Below, piece by piece: positions 1-9,987 of a stretch of DNA of 26,935 bases. A program made the translations under genes and the position numbers. Origin of the DNA: Flammula alnicola. Its lineage: Eukaryota > Basidiomycota > Agaricomycetes > Agaricales > Strophariaceae. The stretch spans positions 1 through 26,935 of the forward strand of contig JADNRV010000525.1 of assembly GCA_015499995.1 (NCBI GenBank), given 5' to 3'. The stretch's first letter is position 1. Every line of letters starts with the position of its first letter. Below the pieces are notes generated by a model that was not told where the DNA came from, did no database searches, and saw only the letters and a list, made by a program, of their open reading frames with translations.

Positions 1-839
1 ACGGTAAGCCATCGTTCCGTCGTGTTACGTTGATCATTCGCTGACATTCTTTTATAGCATGGATGGCTCATCTCATGCTAATGTCGTTTCTTCTCGAGAG
101 CAGCCGCCACTCCATCACACGCTCGTCTGTGTGTTGCCTGATGCATCGTGGTCATTCATTCCCTCCAAGCCAAGTTCCATCTTCTACCCAACGTCCGGGC
201 CCTCCAGGTCGCTCGCCGTCTTCGTCGAAGCAACCGTCCGTCTTTGTTGATGTTTCTGCGACCACTATGCACTCTTCCCTACGAACCACATACCCATCTC
301 TATCCCTCCATCCACAGTGACCTTGGGCTGTCGCAGTCGTTCATACCGAACAGACAGCGCCGCAGTCATCTCCTTCATCGCCACCCTCTGTCCAGCACAA
401 GTCCTACATCTCCAGCCTTCTACTCAAACCGTCATATCACCAGAGACATCTACAAACCCTCCCGACTGCTTATCTCTAATCAGCTGCCCCACCCAGTTAC
501 AATCCTACCACACTCCAGCTCGATCCTGATCCGCGTCCCGCACTCGTCCTCGTCGAGCTTCATCTCCATGACGCACATCCATCTCCTGCGCACGTTCCAC
601 TCTGCGTCGTACACGCACTCGCTCAGGCTTCGTCGTCGTCGCAGGTGCCGGACAACCACCAGCTGCTGGTGGATGTGACGCGGAACTACCACGAGCTGGC
701 GGTGCTTTCGAAGGTTAGGTGGAAGTTGGACGGCGCAGGCGGACGTAAGGGCCTGCCATTCCACCTGGCGGCGGTGGACGCGATGCGCATGGCGCTTGAT
801 AGAGATTGGGATCGGTTAGAGGGCGGGGTAGAATCATGA
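1..839 (+). CDS. 3' end of a gene resembling Mediator subunit 13 (Med13/SRB9/SSN2), frames interrupted
   Basis: Partial gene entering from the left edge. An intron probably spans 4-57 (GTAAGC..TATAG). Codons with G/C in third place then run in frame 2 from 59 to about 235 (HTLVCVLPDASWSFIP). The same bias runs in frame 1 at about 500-624 (LIRVPHSSSSSFISMTHIHL), then in frame 3 from about 630 to the TGA at 837-839. The last stretch has VTRNYHELAVLSKVRW, then LPFHLAAVDAMRMAL. This matches the form of the extreme C-terminus of Med13, where an LP-(F/I/L)-H-hydrophobic block closes the protein. Med13 belongs to the CDK8 kinase module of Mediator, which represses transcription in the nucleus. Positions 236-480 show no convincing frame. 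I found no GT..AG pair that joins frame 1 to frame 3 near 625. The family call rests on about 40 residues and is moderate. Confidence 0.5.
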
Positions 840-1242
840 CCAACTTTTTTTTTCCTTCTGTTGTGTTCGTTCGGACAAATGCATTCTGATCCATCTTGCA
901 TACTATTCATATTTTTTTGTAGGGCAGATATCTATGATGTCTCTCTGTCGTTCTCTTTGCTACAACTCCCTGTCATGTTTCATTGTGCATATCACATTTT
1001 CTCATATCTTAACTCACATAGACCCTGTTCATCGTTATTTGCATTGTATATTGTAGGCATACTATGTAATTTGTAGCATCATCACCCAGCTCGCTTTCTT
1101 ACGTTCGTATATCCACGCAGGATCAAGTTAAATAATTGCAATGTCCTCGGAACTATCAAGAATTCTACTAGTATTACGCTGCAAAGCAGAACAAGCAATA
1201 TAACTACGAACGCGACAGTGACACATCAATATGCCTAGCCTT
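840..1242. other. Intergenic, converging 3' ends
   Basis: AT-rich spacer between the end of the Med13-like gene and the convergent end of the BIG1-like gene. It has T-runs at 845-852 and 911-917 and no codon-biased frame on either strand. It presumably holds the two 3' untranslated regions. No other feature seen. Confidence 0.6.
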
Positions 1243-2297
1243 TTACTGGTTCTTCTTCTCCAGGGCATTGAAAGTCTTGCCCACATCTGACCGCACTGGG
1301 TTCTGGATGCTCGCGAGCGCATTCAACCCTACAAGCAACACGGGGACCAGGACGAAGAAGGCAACCAGCAGCGCCGTGATCAAGCCAGGAGTCAGGAGTT
1401 GATATTTCTTGAGGATACCGCCTGATGGCAGGGTGGTGTTGGCAGCGAAAGTCTGGGCAGGAGGTGGCGAAGAGAGGTCCAGGATCGGACGATCGGGTGT
1501 GTCGGGTGATTGGCGCTTCAAGAATGAAGCGTGAAGAGGCGAACCGGTGTATACCACGAGATGGTCCGGAAATACAGATGCAAGTGCTTTGAGCTCAGTT
1601 CCGAGCAAGGATGCTATAGGTGTATATAGGAGAGTCTACATCAATTGCGGCTGCAAAAGCAGAGAACAGAGCTACGAACCGTGATTGGCCATGGCATCCT
1701 TCCTGGTCTTTCCTGATTCCTCGAGGTCGGGCATGCCCAGACATACGACGTGTTTAGTATTATGCTTGAGACCGACGTCGCTATGTCCGGGTGAATATTG
1801 AAGAAGCCGAGAGCGGCATTTGGACGCGACTCCTTCAGCGAGCCAGGTGACGTCGAGTTCCTGGTGAATGGGAAGGTATGGATATTGACGTGCTGATGGA
1901 GAGGAAGTCAGACTGCGAGCAATATGAGTGTTTGGTGAGAGGGTGCGGAGGTCCGAGGCGTGAAGCTAGAAAGTAAAATTCGACATTAATTGGGCGCAGG
2001 CGCTTTGGGATGAGATACATACCCCAGGCTGCTCAATTATGATAACAGCATCATGGTTGCAGACTTCGTCCGCGTTGAGGATGTTCTCGAGGAAAGATGC
2101 AGAGTGGACTGCGCTGTCCAGCCGTGAGGGTAATGAGTCGAGAGTAGAGGAGCTAATTACATGTCAAATTTGAGCAAAAAGGAGACAAAAAATGAGACCA
2201 AGTACCTAGAGGATGCCCATGCTACGACTGGGGCGGTATTCGAGTACGCGAAAACAACGTTGGCAATGGCAGCGACGACGAGGAGACGGGCAGCCAT
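1243..2297 (-). CDS. BIG1: BIG1/VOA1-family ER membrane protein
   Basis: Four exons on the minus strand: 2297-2206, 2152-2023, 1965-1680 and 1613-1243, giving 292 residues. The N-terminus MAARLLVVAAIANVVFAYSN is a signal peptide. It is followed by VVAWASS and a lumenal part carrying QPGLHASDLR, a hallmark of BIG1-type proteins. One strong membrane segment lies at about 247-269 (ALLVAFFVLVPVLLVGLNAL), followed by ALASIQNPVRSDVGK and a cytosolic tail ending KKNQ, which fits a KKxx ER-retrieval signal. In yeast, Big1 (335 aa) is an ER protein needed for cell-wall beta-1,6-glucan. The C-terminal segment is shared with the V-ATPase assembly factor Voa1 and Ac45, so a role in V-ATPase assembly is the alternative. 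The start is the first ATG before the signal peptide. The gene is head-to-head with the acyl-CoA dehydrogenase, with 133 bp between starts. Confidence 0.8.
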
Positions 2298-2430
2298 CGG
2301 GACTGAGGAAGAGTGACTGACTCTATGATGAGCGAACTGGTTTGTGTCAGTCACATGACCGGATGCTATTTAAAACACCCTATCTTGAAAGCGACCCCGC
2401 CCCCGGTTTCCTGCTCTTAAATTTGCAACC
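2298..2430. promoter_or_regulatory. Bidirectional promoter with 9-bp inverted repeat
   Basis: The 133-bp gap between two divergent start codons must hold both promoters or 5' leaders. A perfect inverted repeat, GTGACTGAC at 2313-2321 and GTCAGTCAC at 2346-2354, is spaced by 24 bp. The left half overlaps TGACTC (2318-2323), which is like a Gcn4/bZIP half-site. A CACATG hexamer follows at 2352-2357, a TATTTAAA stretch at 2367-2374, and a C-rich block just upstream of the plus-strand ATG. The binding proteins are inferred, not shown. Confidence 0.45.
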
Positions 2431-4163
2431 ATGCTCTCCGTCGCAGCTCGCTCAGCAAAGGCTCTTCGCTTCCGCCCAATCGTCAACGCATCGAGGTCTG
2501 TTAAATCTCCCCTTTTTTATATATCCCAGAATCATATCTAATCTTGTACTCCTCCTTGCATAGGACATTCACGTCTACCAGATGCAGACGAGAGGAAACT
2601 TCGCGACCAGCCTCGCTGAACGTATTCACTGATGAAGAGCAGATGCTGCGCGACGCGGGTTCGTCCTTTCTTCTCATTATCTAGCGTCTAATCTTATCCC
2701 ATTTAATTTAGTCAAGCGGTTTGCATCGGACGTCGTGGCGCCCAAGGTCAGGGACATGGATGAGAACGAGTCTATGGACCCCTCTGTCATCCAAGGCCTT
2801 TTCGAGCAAGGCGTAAGTTTTTTCGCGGTTTCAGTGCTGCCCTACTGTCATATGCCTAACATATTCTCTTAGCTCATGGGTATCGAAACCAGCCCCGACC
2901 ATGGAGGTTCCGGCTCCTCATTCACCTCGGCTATTATTGCCATCGAGGAACTTGCCAAGGTCGACCCCTCCGTCTCGGTTCTGTGCGATGTCCACAACAC
3001 CCTCGTCAACACCGTCATCCGCAAGTACGCCACGGCAGAACAGCAGGAGAAGTGGTTGCCGCTCCTATCCGAGTCGAAGGTCAGTAAACCTCTCACATAT
3101 CAAATTCCGGAAATTCTTACTTCTCTCGTTCATATAGCTCGGTTCTTTCTGTCTATCAGAGACATCATCAGGCTCTGATGCGTTTGCTCTCAAGACGCGT
3201 GCCAAGAAAGATGGCAACAACTGGATCATCAATGGTTCCAAGATGTGGATCACCAACTCTTATGAAGCAGAGATTTTCCTCATCTTTGCCAACGTATGTC
3301 TCGTAAATACATACACAACCCACCCAAGTGAATTTAATCGTATGCATTGTAGATTGACCCCAGCAAAGGCTACAAGGGTATTACATGCTTCCTCGCCACC
3401 AAAGAGATGGGCATCAAAATCGCGAAGAAGGAGCAGAAGCTTGGTATTCGTGCTTCGTCAACGTGCACACTTGACTTTGACGACCTTAAAATTCCTGAGG
3501 AGAATATCATTGGCGGCGAAGGCAAGGGCTACAAAGTATGTTCTAACCTCTTCCTGGAATCAGTATTAGCCTGACACTTTTCTTGTATCTTAGATCGCCA
3601 TTGAAATTCTCAACGAAGGTAGACCATTGCAGACTACCCCAATCTTTATCTCCCGGCTAACGTAACCCCACCCCCACAGGCAGGATAGGAATCGCTGCCC
3701 AGATGCTGGGTCTCGCCCAAGGTGCCTTCGACAAATCCGTGCCTTACACCTACCAGCGGCAGCAATTTGGCCAGCCTATCGGCACCTTCCAGGGCATGGC
3801 CTTCCAGATCGCCCAAGCTGCCATCGAGATCGAGACCGCGCGTCTGCTGACCTACAACGCCGCTCGACTCAAGGAGGAGGGACACTCATTCACCAAGGAG
3901 GCCGCCATGGCCAAGTACTGGAGCAGTGTCGTCGCACAAAAGGTCGCCGGCTCGGCGATTGAGTGGGCTGGTGGTGTTGGGTTCACAAGGGAGACCGGTA
4001 TCGAGAAGTACTGGAGAGATTCGAAGATTGTTCGTGCTTTTCGTTTCCTTCTGGAATATTATGCTAAATGTTTCTGTGCGATTCACAGGGCGCGATTTAT
4101 GAGGGCACTTCGAACATCCAACTGCAGACCATTGCCAAGTTCATCCAAAAGGAATACTCATAG
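2431..4163 (+). CDS. ACADSB: Mitochondrial short/branched-chain acyl-CoA dehydrogenase
   Basis: Nine exons: 2431-2495, 2564-2658, 2712-2812, 2873-3079, 3138-3293, 3353-3535, 3594-3618, 3680-4029 and 4089-4163. They encode 418 residues in perfect phase. The arginine-rich start [16 protein letters not shown] looks like a mitochondrial presequence. Family landmarks follow in order: [15 protein letters not shown], the FAD/substrate loop [10 protein letters not shown] (about 161-170), [40 protein letters not shown], and IYEGTSNIQ near the end. In the last motif Glu399 is the expected catalytic base. The pattern is closest to ACADSB, which oxidises 2-methylbutyryl-CoA and related short acyl-CoAs in isoleucine breakdown and passes electrons to ETF. 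Length agrees with the family (about 410-430). Short straight-chain specificity (SCAD) is the alternative. Confidence 0.93.
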
Positions 4164-4667
4164 TCAACTACATATTGTCTGTCTCTCAAGGTATAATAAC
4201 ATATGGAATAGCTAGGCTAGTACCATGACATTTATTTGATAACAGAACATGTAATTTGTATTGGGGCATCCATCTAGGCAATAATAAATTGCTGCAAACG
4301 TTGAGGTCACCAACTTTTTTCATTAGGGACAGTCAAAGTTAGCGATTCTGACACAACTACAAACATGATTATGATAGGGATTCTGGTCTGAATTTTGACC
4401 CGGGATTCTACCCAAACCACAGAATCGAGGACCCCAGAATCCGATTCATGTTTCACGAATCTCCTCCGGATCGTGAAATGATTCTGTGATTCCGAAAATC
4501 ACGACCTATAATTCCCTATTGGGAATCACACATCTTTGCAAGGCTTGAAACAGACTAGTGTATTACTTATACAGATGAGTAGTGAACTGTTTTCTATACT
4601 CGAGTAACAACGAGAAACGAAGAAATGCAAGCCGTCGAAGCAGCGTCCAAATATATATGTTCTGATA
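4164..4667. other. Intergenic with a cluster of small inverted repeats
   Basis: Spacer between the convergent acyl-CoA dehydrogenase and carrier genes. It has no codon-biased frame. An AATAAT stretch near 4280 may serve in 3' end formation. The middle carries the hairpin cluster annotated separately. Confidence 0.6.
4377..4525. repeat. Cluster of adjacent small hairpins rich in GATTC/GAATC
   Basis: Several palindromes sit side by side. GGGATTCTGG..TC at 4377-4388 pairs with GACCCCAGAATCC at 4430-4442, with one bulge. TTTCACGA at 4451-4458 pairs perfectly with TCGTGAAA at 4471-4478. GTGATT at 4486-4491 pairs with AATCAC at 4497-4502. ATTCCC at 4510-4515 pairs with GGGAAT at 4520-4525 around a 4-nt loop. 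ATAGGGATT near 4375 can also pair with AATTCCCTAT near 4510, enclosing the rest. This could be a foldback/MITE remnant or a non-coding structure. No target-site duplication was clear. Confidence 0.55.
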
Positions 4668-6079
4668 CTACGAAGTCCGCATGAACATTAATACTCCCTC
4701 GTATACAGCCCAACCGATGGCAGAACTCAATACTTTACGGGATATTCGTAGGGAGGCGCCGTCGAAGAACCCTGCAACTCCGCGTTGCTGGGAGATAGAA
4801 CACATGTTTAGAAAACTAGGTGCCTATAAAGACAAAGACACCACTCACTTTCCAAACCGTGCTAATCGTCCTGAAGAAACCGTGATATCGTTCTTCAGAG
4901 CGAACTTGCACCTTAGTCTGCATGTGTTGTGAGGGTTCAGCCAACCGAAAATGAGAATGAGAAAGTTCAAAGAGAGGAAGTGATAACGGACGGACCTTGA
5001 TGACATCAAAAGGATGGGTGGCCAGCGTTGCAATGGCTCCTGCGGATGCAGCAGACACACCGTGAATCAGGGCCGCTTCGCTGCCAGACGTCGCTGGAAT
5101 TAGATATGCTTCGAGAAGAATTAATATGTTGTCAATACCACTGCGATGAATGGGAGAAGGATACACTGCTCACATGCTTCACGCTTGATGCCCTCGTAAA
5201 AGACAACAAACAACCCAGCATACGGTGCGTCGCGCAGAGACGATGCCAGAAACCCACGCAGTAGCTCCGACGGACCCTGGCGTGTAATGGAGATGAGGGC
5301 CCCAGATAAACTTTCATAGGCATAGATATTGCTCTACCAAAAGAAAACACGGCCATCAATCAAACGGAGACAATGCACAATATAATGAGGAAGAACCCAC
5401 TTCGAAGCGTGCTTTGAGCACAGAGAACGGATTCAAGAGGAATCCAACTGCAACCCTCGTCGTCGCGCCTGCCAGAAGGTTGCCCTGGCTGGTGAGACTC
5501 GGAAGGACGGACCCATTCTTGTCCGACAACTCTCCGCTGGGGTATTTCTTGACACGGGCAAAATACGGCGATCGAGCCATGAAGGTGCGCAGTTGCGTGA
5601 GACTGGTCATGTACATGGCGACTCCTGGAACATTTCTTGTTTGCGGATAGTGAGTGGGTATAATGGATGACTATCAAGAACTGCTTACCGGACCAAGGAC
5701 GGCATGGTTCCCCTCCAAAGGCCTTTCAGGCCATGCTGGGCGATCACATCCCGAGTCGTGCCCAAAATGACGGACGAGCGGGAGCTGTGAAGTGGAAAAT
5801 TTCAGCTTTCTAGCCATGGAAAGGTTTACTTATCGCACTTTGGTACTTTCACGGATCCATCCCCTTGCTGGAGACGCGTCTTGAGGAGGTCAACTATTAC
5901 ATATCTCGATGAGAACGTTATTTGCGTTCAAGGATGCGTGTGAGACGCACAGGGTTGTAGGCAGACCGTGGTCGCGAAGCCTGACAACGCGCCTGAAAAA
6001 AAAAAGCCGTTCAAAGTGAACTTTGAGGAGAAAGAAAAAGGAAGGTACCTGAGAGCAGTTGCTGCCCAACATTGCTCAT
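4668..6079 (-). CDS. HEM25: Mitochondrial glycine carrier, SLC25A38/Hem25 type
   Basis: Nine exons: 6079-6049, 5992-5951, 5893-5830, 5784-5689, 5635-5401, 5333-5174, 5093-4996, 4917-4849 and 4787-4668. They encode 304 residues, against about 300 in the family. The three carrier repeats have signature loops QPFDLLKTRLQQ (from residue 23), NPFSVLKARFE and HPFDVIKTKVQ. LKGLWRGTMPSLVRNVPG and LRGFLASSLRDAPYAGL are typical of SLC25A38. The middle loop lacks the usual acidic residue (Ser instead), as is common in this subfamily. Hem25 brings glycine into mitochondria for the first step of heme synthesis. The start ATG is placed by the short first exon MSNVGQQLLS. Exon 4 is preceded by a 45-nt intron whose GTAAAC donor was picked to keep phase. 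The gene shares a 260-bp promoter region with SPT4. Confidence 0.9.
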
Positions 6080-6174
6080 AAGATATTCCGGTGACTAGGA
6101 AAAACAGCTTGTTCGCGAAAGATTGACAACCGAACTTGAAAGTTTTTGGTACAGTTATATTGCAGAGCAGTTGG

Positions 6175-6179
6175 ATTGG
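6175..6179 (-). promoter_or_regulatory. CCAAT box between HEM25 and SPT4
   Basis: ATTGG on the plus strand is CCAAT on the minus strand, 96 bp upstream of the glycine-carrier start. CCAAT is the site of the Hap2/3/5 complex, which commonly controls fungal heme and respiratory genes. That makes it plausible here, but only the pentamer is seen. Confidence 0.35.
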
Positions 6180-6339
6180 GCGACGTATGTACACCCTTGT
6201 TGAAGAAAAGAAAGACGAATTGCTGGGCAAGACCGAGTACGACTCGGAGGAAGAAGAGAGGCTATGATGACATGGGCCTGAATTCAAGAACGTGACCGCA
6301 AACTGTCCGTGACTCCACATCTTGCTCTTGACCACAACA

Positions 6340-6814
6340 ATGGCTGCAATTCCACCACAAGCCCGCTCAAAAACTCTTCGCGCATGTCTACTTTGCTCAA
6401 TAATCCAAGCCCCCATCGATTTCAGGAAAAACGGTTGCCCAAACTGCGAAGAAATCTTGCAGGTTTGTGCAAACTTGCACCCCAAATATTTTATGTATTA
6501 ACATTCGGGGCATTTCAATAGATGAAAGGCTCGACTGACCGTATTCAATCCTGCACGACAACCCAATTTGATGGTGTGATTTCTGTTATCGATCCGGACA
6601 GCAGCTGGGTAGCGCGTTGGCAACGTACAGGTCTGTTTTTTCTGCTTTTCTCGCCCAAAGAATAGATCCTGACACGCCATTTCGAACTTCAGCAAAGTAC
6701 GTGCGAGGAATGTATGCCGTTCGTGTAACTGGAAGAATACCCGAAGACGTCGAAATGGAACTGGAACGAAGGAATATCAAGTACCGCCCAAGAGATCAAA
6801 CTGACCAGGATTAA
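6340..6814 (+). CDS. SPT4: Transcription elongation factor Spt4
   Basis: Three exons: 6340-6462, 6522-6630 and 6693-6814. They give 117 residues, the usual length for eukaryotic Spt4. An N-terminal zinc site is formed by C16-x2-C19 and C33-x2-C36 (GCPNC). The core FDGVISVIDPDSSWVARWQR and the C-terminal AKYVRGMYAVRVTGRIPED are classical Spt4. The protein pairs with the NGN domain of Spt5 (DSIF) to support RNA polymerase II processivity in the nucleus. The start is the only ATG ahead of the zinc site in frame. It is divergent from the glycine carrier. The downstream 279 bp to the convergent ICP55 end hold no gene. Confidence 0.95.
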
Positions 6815-7093
6815 CATCCTACGACCAACCTCGATCATAGAGTCTTCGTGCCAAATGACTCAGTCCGACTCCAGCGCTTTGTGAATATTCATTGGATTCT
6901 TGCCATCAATTATAGGAACTCATCCCAAGACACGAGAGGGGGCGGCTGCTGATTACATTTTGGATAACGCCATGCATCCTGACCATGCCATTCGACCATC
7001 TACGGTATACTGCAGTCTTATCTTAACCAACATCGAGATGCTCAGAATCTCTATATCCCCATAATAGATATATTCATAGTGTAGCATAATTAC

Positions 7094-9336
7094 TTAGTAT
7101 GGCTCCAATCCAAGGAGTCCTTGACAAGCTCCTTCAACGTCGACAATCTGGAGACAAAATCAGTACCAAGACCTCGAATAAGTAACTTTCTTTACCTCCT
7201 TGGGAGCCGAGACGGAAAGTACAACAGGATGTTCATCCCCAATGAGAACTTCGTCCTTTTGGGTTCCACTCAATCAATGAATACATGCGAAGATGATGAA
7301 TTGTTTACTAACCTCGATCCTGATGCCAATATTGTGATAATGTTTCGGGAAGTTGGCGGTTGGAGGAACGTAGATGCCTATAGGTTATGTCAAATTTAAA
7401 TCATAGGAACATCCGGTACAGAGCAAAGACCTACCAGGTTCAATAGTAATAACCATTCCTTCTTGCAATCTACAAGCCGAACGACGAGGTTAATCAATAT
7501 CCGAGATAACAATCGAGGCGACATACGGTGCAGATCGATCCATATGAGCAGATTCATGCAAATCTACAAGAAAGTAAGAAGTTCAGCCACGTAGCTAGCA
7601 TAAACACAAAAAATGATACGCACCAACTCCGATGGGATGACTCAAATAATGCGGGTAGAGCACTCTTTCCAGATCACCCTCAGTCCAAAGGTTAAATCCA
7701 ATCTGGTTCAACTCTTGCTTCAGAAGCGTACACGACTTCCTATGCAGCTCTTGCAACGAGTATCCAGCCTCTGCAGAACACAACTTGACCAACTCCTTCT
7801 GTGCGGAAAGAACTGCGCTATAAAGGTCGCGTTGAGGAGGAGAGAAGGTACCGCATGCGGGGTATGTACGGGCTGTGGTGCAAGGTCATTACGAGAAAAT
7901 ACTGGCGAGGAAAGGCACAATCTCACTAATATCTGAGGCATATCCACTATTCCAAGACAATTAGCGGCAGATAAAGAGCGGTAAGTGTTATGCACATACT
8001 TATATTCGCACCCAGCGTCCATCAGAACGAGCTCATCCGGGGTAATTATGTGATTATTAGCGGTATAATGCAAAATTAGGGAGTTGGGTCTATCAGCCAA
8101 TAAGCTCAATATAAATCCGTCGCGAAAAAAAGAAGACTGACCCTGAAGCTACCACTGGGACATAAGCAAGTCGTTGAGCACCGCCAAGGGAACAGAGGTA
8201 TTCAAAATGAGCAGCAACAGCCGCTTCTGTCTGACCCGGTTGCGTGAATCGCATCGTCTAAAACGATCCTTACTGAGTACAGAATTTAGAGATTCGACGG
8301 GATATATGAAGTACCTTGGCATGCGCTCGACCGCTTATGTCCGCTGCCTCACGCATAACCGCTTGCTCCGCCTTGCTTTTGATAGCGCGTAGTTTGCCTA
8401 GCTGTGGTGCCAGAGGTCTTCGTATAGAGTTCGAGATGCTATCAATGAGTTCATCGTTCTCCAAGGCTGAAGGATTTGTGAGATATGTCAGGAACGACTT
8501 TGGTTTCTTCCGTGTCGGTTTTGAAGTTGGAAGGTCGACATATACATGAGAGGAGTGAGGCAGGATGGATTTTACGTGCGAGCTCAAAGTGTTTATTGAC
8601 AGAGTATTGTCGGCTTGGAATATCTCTTTGGCTGCAGATAGGCTGGTGCTATAAGGTCGCAAACGAGGTCAGTGCACGAGTTCAAAGCAACTGTCGAGAT
8701 ATATGTACATACCTAGGCCCATCCCATTTTTCTTTGGCAAGGTCTTTACCCGAACAAAAAAGAGTCATCTTGTACCCTCTCGGAGAAGAGTTCTTTTCTA
8801 GTTACAAGACTTCAATAATTGTTATGGGCAGTGGGCGCTAATAGACGCACCGAGAATGACTGCAGAATTAGGTTCCTCAAAACCGGTAAGGTACCAAAAG
8901 TCAGACGCTTGTCGGTACTTGTAGCTGTACATCCATAAGCTGTCCGCCTTGATACCTACTTGGAGGAAGGAGGTTGCTTACAAGATATCTACCCGCACCA
9001 TATAATTAGGCAAAACGAGTTCCAAAAATTTGACAAACAGACGTACTTGCAGACATGTATTTCACTGAGGCAGCCACAGAGATGACAACGCTCTTCTCTG
9101 GCAGCAATTCCATAAGCCTCCGGCGTCTTTGTTCATAATCCGAAGCCGGTATTCCAGGGGTGAGGTCATTCTGCTGGACTTTGCTCAAACGATAAAGAAG
9201 CAGTCATGCTGATGGGATAAAAGAACATACCCAGGTGAGGGTGTGATAAAAATGTGGGTTGACCGTATTCCGAGGGCTTTGTAACTATACTTCTGGTAGA
9301 AAAGCGCGTTCCTGCGCGTCGGAATGAATTGAACAT
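7094..9336 (-). CDS. ICP55: Mitochondrial intermediate cleaving peptidase (Xaa-Pro aminopeptidase, M24B)
   Basis: Fifteen exons: 9336-9231, 9178-9047, 8988-8982 (7 nt), 8924-8851, 8797-8713, 8648-8315, 8257-8142, 8089-8000, 7946-7927, 7872-7624, 7563-7527, 7469-7435, 7377-7313, 7255-7196 and 7147-7094. They give 487 residues with every phase consistent. The start MFNSFRRAGTRFSTRS is a presequence-like helix. Next come HPHLVQQNDLTPGIP and YKYRQASDFWYLTGF of the N-terminal aminopeptidase-P domain. The two-metal site of the pita-bread fold is complete: D309 (MDAG), D320 (SDITRT), H400 (SHPIG), E427 (TIEPGIY) and E450 (GIRIED). In yeast, Icp55 removes one residue after MPP cleavage and so stabilises imported proteins under the N-end rule. 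The human counterpart is XPNPEP3. The 7-nt third exon (ATATCTT) is needed to build SANIFYKYRQ. Confidence 0.93.
8982..8988 (-). other. 7-nt microexon of ICP55
   Basis: On the minus strand ATATCTT is bounded by TAG on its left and GTAAGC on its right. It joins exon 2 (ending ..TCTGCAA) to exon 4 (starting CTACAAG) to read S-A-N-I-F-Y-K-Y-R-Q, which fits the S-x-x-I/V-F-Y motif of the family. Without it, phase 1 at exon 2 cannot join phase 2 at exon 4. The flanking introns are 58 and 57 nt. Confidence 0.8.
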
Positions 9337-9987
9337 GGAGGAGGCATGACAGGAGCAGAAATTTAGACCCTAACCCGCCATCATCCTAAGCCCTAACCCT
9401 AGCTTACACCACCGAGTTACTGAATGAATTTTTGGTGAGTTCTCTCTCTTTTTCTCTTTTTGAATTCTTTTTCTTACTTTAAACATGGTCAAACACCCAA
9501 CCTATTCAATTTCCAGGGAAAACCTTACTGAAACGTGCAGTTGTCTCCGAGTCTCCAGGTCTCTCCTCCAGAGACCAAAGAGGTCCGTCTGCAACCAGTC
9601 CTAGCTCTTGTCAGGGCCAATACTCGTATTCCACACCTAGTCTGGAGCGGAGATGCTCTGGCTGGCTACTAAAACACAAACTATCGTTGGACGAACTCTA
9701 CGACTTAGAAAACGCGTACGATGAATGGCATATTCCTGTTAATTTAAAACCTTGCCGGCTACGATCAAGAAAATGGCTAACACTTCCTCAAAAATCGTTA
9801 AATGGTAGGGTGCTACCTAGGAGGAAGGAGGGCAAACTGTCCTATTGTTATCAACTTGTTCAATTAATCAAGACAATTCAAATTCCAATGATGAAATTAC
9901 TACAAGCAGAAATGGGAGTTGTGTATGCCATGCAATGCAACGGCCTTCACCTCAAGTATTTCGTCAACTAAACAGCACATCGATATT
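9337..9987. other. Intergenic with telobox-like motifs
   Basis: Holds the ICP55 promoter side and the 3' side of the small secreted gene. ACCCTAACCC lies at 9368-9376 and CCCTAACCCTAG at 9391-9402, about 30-65 bp upstream of the ICP55 start. These match two to three TTAGGG telomere-type units on the ICP55 coding strand. A pyrimidine tract lies at 9440-9480. No codon-biased gene seen. Confidence 0.5.

Noticed and set aside
9367..9402. Chromosome end or telomere
   Set aside because: Only two short motifs inside a gene-dense stretch, with genes on both sides.
9687..9971. Plus-strand open frame of 94 codons
   Set aside because: AT-rich composition without coding bias or homology. It may be relic DNA but nothing supports a protein.
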